Origin: Micromonospora polyrhachis
GTDB lineage: Bacteria; Actinomycetota; Actinomycetes; Mycobacteriales; Micromonosporaceae
Assembly: GCF_014203835.1 (NCBI RefSeq)
Contig: NZ_JACHJW010000001.1
Span: 6,212,501-6,276,500, forward strand
Reading direction: 5' to 3'
Length of the DNA stretch: 64,000 nucleotides
A program made the position numbers and the translations under genes. Position 1 is the first letter of the stretch, and each line of letters starts with the position of its first letter. Shown one piece after another: positions 60,084 through 64,000 of the stretch. The notes under the pieces are model-generated. The model saw nothing but the letters and a program-made list of their open reading frames with translations. It was not told the DNA's origin and did no database searches.

Positions 60084-61364
60084 TCACCCTGGCGAGCTGC
60101 CGCGAGAGGTGCAGACCTGTCCAGAGGTGGCGTAGCCGTCCGTCGAGTAGACCGCCAGCACGGTGAAGCAGTAGTCGAGTCGGGGATTCAACCCGTTGAT
60201 GGTATGGCTGGTTACCCCAGCGTCGAGTGTGGCCATCGCGCCCAGGTTCCTACCGGCCTGACCGCCAGCCACGATGAACGGCACCGTGCCGTTGGTCGGG
60301 TCGGTCCAGGTGATCGTGATGCTCGACTGGTCGTCGCGTAGCCGTAGCTCGGTGGGGGGATCACCGGCAGCGCTCCGGGTGGCGGTGGGTGGCACCTGGT
60401 CGGCTGGGGGCGGTTGCGCGGACTTGTCCCGCACCACGACGACGATGACGAGTGCGGCCACGGCCACCACTGCGGCTGCGCTCGCGACGACGGCGATTGC
60501 CAGCGCGTTGCGTCCCCGCGATTCCGGCTTGTTAGGGGATGCGGGTGAGGGTGCCGACATCGGTCGGGCGGGGGTGACCGGCCCCGCCGGCCCGGTCAGG
60601 TACGGCTGTGGCCCCGGCGCCGCCGGGGGATAGGCGCTGGCCGGGTACGACGTGGGTGGGGGAGCCGCCATGCGGGGTGGTGCCGAGACCGGCACGCGGG
60701 GTGGTGCCGAGACCGGCACCGTGACGAGGGGCGTGGTCGGCGGCTCGATCGCCGGAGGTGGAGCCGGAGGCTGGGGCGGAGCGGGCCGGGGGGCCGGAGC
60801 CGGTGTGTGGGTGGCAGCGGGTGGCGTGACAGGCGTGGGCGGCGCGATGGGCGGCGTGACGGGTGGCGGAGTGGTGGCCTGTGCCGGGGCGGTCACCATC
60901 GTGACCGTGCCCTCGTCCCTGTCGGTCTGGGGGAGCCCGAGGTAGTCGCGGGCTGCCCGTACCGTCCAGTGGTCGTTGCCCAGCACCCCGGATCCGGTGG
61001 TGGCCACCCGGGTGAAGTTGCGTCGGGCCTCGTGTCGGTTGCCCAGTGCCTCGGCCACCGTGCCGAGTTCGAAGGAGATCGCGAGCAGCAACGGGTCGGC
61101 GTCCCCCCACCGGCGCTGCCCGTCGGCCAGTGCCTCTTCCAGGACGCGTCGGGCCGAGGCCGGATCGTCGGCTTCCTGGTGTAGCCGGGCCAACATGTGC
61201 GCGGTGCTGAGTACCTCTGGATGATCCTTGCCGTATGCGGCGCGGCCGGCCTCGAGCGCGGCCGTCAGCAGGTGGCGGGCGCCGGCGAGGTCGCCCGCGT
61301 CGCGACGCGCCTGGGCGTCGCGTTGTACGGCGGGAAGTGGGGGCGGCTGGGACACGTCCGTCAT
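60084..61364 (-). CDS. TPR protein with Pro-rich linker, TM helix and FN3 domain
   Basis: A 426-residue protein. Tetratricopeptide repeats cover about residues 12-140 (AGARHLLTAALEAGRAAYGKDHPEVLSTAHMLARL and the next copies; short forms: HPEVLSTAHMLARLHQ, ASARRVLEEALADGQRRWG). A Pro/Ala-rich linker (about 155-285) carries a tandem repeat (VPVSAPPR twice), then one TM helix (about 293-318), and an external FN3-like domain (about 335-420, LRLRDDQSSITITWTDPTNG, LDYCFTVLAVYSTDGYAT). The order implies cytosolic TPR and outside FN3. The start is ATG 61364. Similar proteins occur near FN3/MoxR operons in actinomycetes; function is unknown. Confidence 0.75.
   Translation of the reverse strand: MTDVSQPPPLPAVQRDAQARRDAGDLAGARHLLTAALEAGRAAYGKDHPEVLSTAHMLARLHQEADDPASARRVLEEALADGQRRWGDADPLLLAISFELGTVAEALGNRHEARRNFTRVATTGSGVLGNDHWTVRAARDYLGLPQTDRDEGTVTMVTAPAQATTPPPVTPPIAPPTPVTPPAATHTPAPAPRPAPPQPPAPPPAIEPPTTPLVTVPVSAPPRVPVSAPPRMAAPPPTSYPASAYPPAAPGPQPYLTGPAGPVTPARPMSAPSPASPNKPESRGRNALAIAVVASAAAVVAVAALVIVVVVRDKSAQPPPADQVPPTATRSAAGDPPTELRLRDDQSSITITWTDPTNGTVPFIVAGGQAGRNLGAMATLDAGVTSHTINGLNPRLDYCFTVLAVYSTDGYATSGQVCTSRGSSPG
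60672..60719. repeat. 24-bp coding tandem repeat in the TPR protein
   Basis: GCGGGGTGGTGCCGAGACCGGCAC occurs at 60672-60695 and 60696-60719 without a difference, encoding VPVSAPPR twice. (The unit is 24 bp; first 20: GCGGGGTGGTGCCGAGACCG.). Confidence 0.85.
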
Positions 61365-61520
61365 GCTGCCCGTCCCGAGGGGGGAAACGCCAGTCGACAG
61401 GCCTGGCCGACCCCCGTCTTCCCGCCGATGAGAAAACTCTGATTCTGAGCGAGATTATCTACAACAGAACTATCTGCTAAGGTTCGTTCGTCGAGATCGG
61501 TCGACTGGAGGGTCGAGAAG

Positions 61521-62057
61521 ATGAACACGAGCAGGAACGACGGGATCGGTGTGGTCGAAGAGACCGCACAGTCGGCGACGGGGGCGCAGCGGCCGGGATC
61601 CGGCCCCGCACCTCGGCGACTCGGCACCGGGGAACTGTCCCGGTTGCTGAGCGAACAACAGTTCGGGGTGCTGGCGAGCGTGAAACGCGACGGGCACCCA
61701 CACCTGTCCACCGTCCTCTACCGCTGGGCCCCGGAAGAACGCATACTGCGGATCTCCAGTACGGCCGACCGGCTCAAGGTGCGCCAGCTCAAGCGCGATC
61801 CGCACGTCGCGCTGCACGTCAACGGCCCGGATGTCTGGTCCTTCGCGGTCGCCGAGGGCGAAGCGGAGGTCTCGGCGGTCTCGGCCGTCCCCGGCGACGC
61901 GATCGGACGGGAACTGCTCGCTCTGACCCCCGGCTTCACCGATCCCGCCGACGAGGCGGCGTTCCTCGACCAGTTGGTGGCGGAGCAGCGGGTGGTGATC
62001 CGGATCCGGGTGTCCCGCCTGTACGGCACTGCCCTGGACATCCCGACCGGGGAGTGA
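61521..62057 (+). CDS. PPOX-fold flavin/F420-binding protein
   Basis: A 178-residue split-barrel protein of the pyridoxamine-phosphate-oxidase-like class, typical of actinobacterial F420- or FMN-dependent reductases. A disordered N-terminal ~35 residues precedes ELSRLLSEQQFGVLASVKRDGHPHLSTVLYRWAPEE (short form: FGVLASVKRDGHPHLSTVLY), ILRISSTADRLKVRQLKRDPHVALHV and FAVAEGEAEVS. ATG 61521. The A/T-rich gap before it (about 61437-61490) has TATCT direct repeats and probably holds the promoter. It is convergent with the NRPS gene and probably unrelated to it. Cofactor type cannot be settled by eye. Confidence 0.8.
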   Translation: MNTSRNDGIGVVEETAQSATGAQRPGSGPAPRRLGTGELSRLLSEQQFGVLASVKRDGHPHLSTVLYRWAPEERILRISSTADRLKVRQLKRDPHVALHVNGPDVWSFAVAEGEAEVSAVSAVPGDAIGRELLALTPGFTDPADEAAFLDQLVAEQRVVIRIRVSRLYGTALDIPTGE

Positions 62058-62113
62058 CCCACCCCGGGATCGCCGCAGCAGCGACGATCCCGGGTGGCCC
62101 GTCGATCCCCCGA

Positions 62114-64000
62114 TCAGTACGCGTCGAGCCGCCGGTGCGGATCGGTCGCCACCGCGTCGAGTAGCCGGACGAACCGGTCGCACCAGTCGACGACCGTGCG
62201 CTCGTCGAACAGGTCGGTCGCGTACTCGACGGCACCGGACACCTCGCCCCCATCCGGCTTCAGCATCAGCGAGAAGTCCCGGCGGGCACAGGCCAGGGGC
62301 TGGTCGAGCACCCGCACGCCGAGGTCCGGCAGGGACAGTGCGGGCAGCACCGGGTTCCAGGCGAACAGTGCGGTCCCGACCGGCGGGGGCTGGCCGGGCC
62401 GCCACTGCGGATCGAGTTCCTGGTAGACCACGGTCACCGGGGCCGGCTGATGCCGTACCGCGTCGAGGACGCTGATGTCGGTGGCCGACATCAGCGCGGC
62501 GAAGGTCGATTCGCCGGTCGGGCGGAGCCGAAGCAGCATCGGGCTGGCGAAGAGGCCGACGACCGGTTCGTGCTCCCTACCGGCACGATGGGCGTACGGG
62601 CTGGCCAGCACGATATCGTCACCGCCGGTGAGCCGGGACAGCAGGAGCGCGTACGCACTGGCGAACACCGGGAACAGTGTGGCCCTCGTGTCCTGCGCCA
62701 ACTCGGTCAGCCGACCCGTGATCGTGGCGGGAACGGTGAAGGTGAACTCGGCCCCCGCCGCGGACCGGGCCGGGCGCGGCCGGTCGGTGGGCAACTCCAG
62801 CCGGGTCGGCGCGTCGGCGAGTTGACCGCGCCAGTACTTTCGTACCTCCTCGGTCGGGGGCGTGCCACGTTGCTGGCGGGCGTAGCTGGCGTAGCTGGCC
62901 ACCAGGGGAGCGAGGGTGGGTGACCGACCGGCCACGGTCGCCGAGTAGGCCTCCGTCAACTCGTCCAGCAGCCGCAGGACCGACCAGCCGTCGGCGGCCA
63001 GGTGATGGATCAGCACCAGCAGTGACCACCGGTTCACGTCGACCTCGGCCAGCGTCGCCCGTAGCAGCGGCTCCCCTTCGACGAATGGCACGCGTCCGGT
63101 GGCGATGGCCCAGGCTTCAACGTCGTCGGGGGCCACCGTCGACGCCGCCACGGTGACCGGCCGGTGGGCGAATACCTGCTGGAACAGCGCCCCGTTCCGC
63201 TCCACGATCCGGGTACGCAGTGCGGGGTGCCGGTGCACCAGGGTGTCGAGCGCGCCGGTCAGCGCCGGCACGGACAGCGGTCCGGTGAGATCCACCCGCA
63301 GCGCGATGTGTACGGCCGGCGGATCCGGCACCTGCCGCTGCCGCCACCACATCTGTTCCTGCTGGTAGGTGGCGGGAGCCTCGTCCTCCACCGCCCGGCC
63401 CCCGCTGTCCACCGCCGAGTCACCGGCGGTGAGTGCAGCCGGCGTGGGGTCACCGGCGGTGAGCGCAGCCGGCGTGGCGTCGCCGGCGGTGAGTGTGGCC
63501 GCAAGCTGTCGGATGCCGGTCGAGGTCAGTAGCCGGTGCACCGGCACGGTCGTACCGAACAGCTCGGAGAGCCGGTTGGCCAGCCGTACCGAAGCCAACG
63601 AATGCCCGCCGACTGCGAAGAACGCCTGATCCATCGGCAGTCGGGACACCCCGAGTGCCGCACACCACGCATCATGGACCAGCCGTTCCGCCTCGCTGAG
63701 CCCGGCACCGTCCTCAGGATCGGCATCGCCGTCGGTACCGACGGCCTCGCTGGAACGGCTGGCCCGGTCCGACGTATCGGCCGAGTCCAGTTCGGTGGCG
63801 AGGCGGGACAGGGGGAGCGCCGGATTGGCCGTGGCCCGACCCAGCACGCGGTGGAAATCGGTGAGAAAGCCCCGGACGGTCGCCTCGTCGAAGACCTCGG
63901 TACGGAACTCGACATGACAGCGGATCTGCTCATCGTGCGAGAGGTAGACCATCAGGTCGACCGGGGCCTTCGCCAGGCCCTGCGGCAGCGGGGTGGCGGT
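62114..64000 (-). CDS. Non-ribosomal peptide synthetase, C-terminal part (C-PCP-C)
   Basis: The last ~628 residues of an NRPS; the frame is open to the window edge, so the start is upstream on the minus strand. The visible order is: end of a condensation domain (PVDLMVYLSHDEQIRCHVEF, FDEATVRGFLTDFHRVLGRA), a short linker with no adenylation domain, a peptidyl carrier (AFFAVGGHSLASVRLANRLS with the phosphopantetheine Ser), a repeat-rich linker (AGDxTPAALT), and a full condensation domain with intact LIHHLAADGWSV and a normal C-terminal YATDLFDERTVVDW. There is no thioesterase. This resembles the C-PCP-C end of VibF, where the last C domain joins the peptide to an amine. Confidence 0.9.
   Translation of the reverse strand, partial: TATPLPQGLAKAPVDLMVYLSHDEQIRCHVEFRTEVFDEATVRGFLTDFHRVLGRATANPALPLSRLATELDSADTSDRASRSSEAVGTDGDADPEDGAGLSEAERLVHDAWCAALGVSRLPMDQAFFAVGGHSLASVRLANRLSELFGTTVPVHRLLTSTGIRQLAATLTAGDATPAALTAGDPTPAALTAGDSAVDSGGRAVEDEAPATYQQEQMWWRQRQVPDPPAVHIALRVDLTGPLSVPALTGALDTLVHRHPALRTRIVERNGALFQQVFAHRPVTVAASTVAPDDVEAWAIATGRVPFVEGEPLLRATLAEVDVNRWSLLVLIHHLAADGWSVLRLLDELTEAYSATVAGRSPTLAPLVASYASYARQQRGTPPTEEVRKYWRGQLADAPTRLELPTDRPRPARSAAGAEFTFTVPATITGRLTELAQDTRATLFPVFASAYALLLSRLTGGDDIVLASPYAHRAGREHEPVVGLFASPMLLRLRPTGESTFAALMSATDISVLDAVRHQPAPVTVVYQELDPQWRPGQPPPVGTALFAWNPVLPALSLPDLGVRVLDQPLACARRDFSLMLKPDGGEVSGAVEYATDLFDERTVVDWCDRFVRLLDAVATDPHRRLDAY
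63421..63502. repeat. 30-bp coding tandem repeat in the NRPS linker
   Basis: Units at 63421-63450 and 63451-63480, and a partial copy to 63502, encode TAGDxTPAAL-type repeats between the carrier and condensation domains. Confidence 0.85.

Overview
The window is high-GC DNA from an actinomycete, and several features fit a Micromonosporaceae-type genome: an XRE/DUF397 pair, a conservon-like histidine kinase, CebR boxes beside cellulose-degrading genes, MsiK-dependent sugar ABC systems without their own ATPase, iron boxes, many leaderless promoters and a G/C-rich interspersed inverted repeat (AGGAAGGGCCCCTTC type). The genus is inferred from gene content only.

Layout. 0-9.2 kb: the end of argG; a small membrane protein with its winged-helix regulator behind an 18-bp palindrome; an XRE regulator/DUF397 pair; a rifampicin monooxygenase (rox) with a short leader ORF; a PucR regulator; and the divergent murL/murD2 pair, which together give an alternative route to D-glutamate in peptidoglycan. 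9.2-15.6 kb: a small secreted protein, an uncharacterised protein, a membrane acyltransferase and the first GlcNAc/chitobiose ABC transporter (ngcEFG). 15.5-25.9 kb: an accessory-looking stretch with a tRNA-3'-end-like sequence at each edge. It holds an alpha/beta hydrolase, a broken membrane gene, an XRE/DUF2690 regulator, a secreted protein, an iron-box-controlled ferri-siderophore ABC operon, and a compact divergent module (PEP-utilising kinase plus histidine phosphatase against two regulators).

26-32.5 kb: an N-acetylhexosamine kinase, an RpiR/SIS regulator and a second ngcEFG set. A motif upstream of the regulator recurs at the same internal spacing upstream of the first ngcE, so one regulator may control both transporters. 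32.6-38 kb: a degenerate family-A DNA polymerase, a MobA-like nucleotidyltransferase, a protein with two L7/L12-C-terminal-like domains, a DUF457 membrane protein, two tiny ORFs and a WrbA-type quinone reductase. 38-44.7 kb: a fused TrpE-TrpG anthranilate synthase preceded by a Trp-Trp leader peptide and attenuator, an FGGY kinase, and a conservon that has only its kinase and roadblock genes.

44.7-49.9 kb: a cellulose island, with a GH1 beta-glucosidase diverging from a CBM2-GH48 cellulase and three CebR-type operators between them, one lying in the spacer of the cellulase promoter. 49.9-64 kb: DUF3159 and PAP2 membrane proteins, an F420-type LLM enzyme, a co-directional FN3 / MoxR / DUF58 / transglutaminase-fold operon, a TPR-FN3 membrane protein, an F420/FMN PPOX-fold protein, and the C-terminal part of a non-ribosomal peptide synthetase with the order C-PCP-C, cut by the window edge.

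Short tandem duplications recur through the window, both between genes and in disordered protein linkers.
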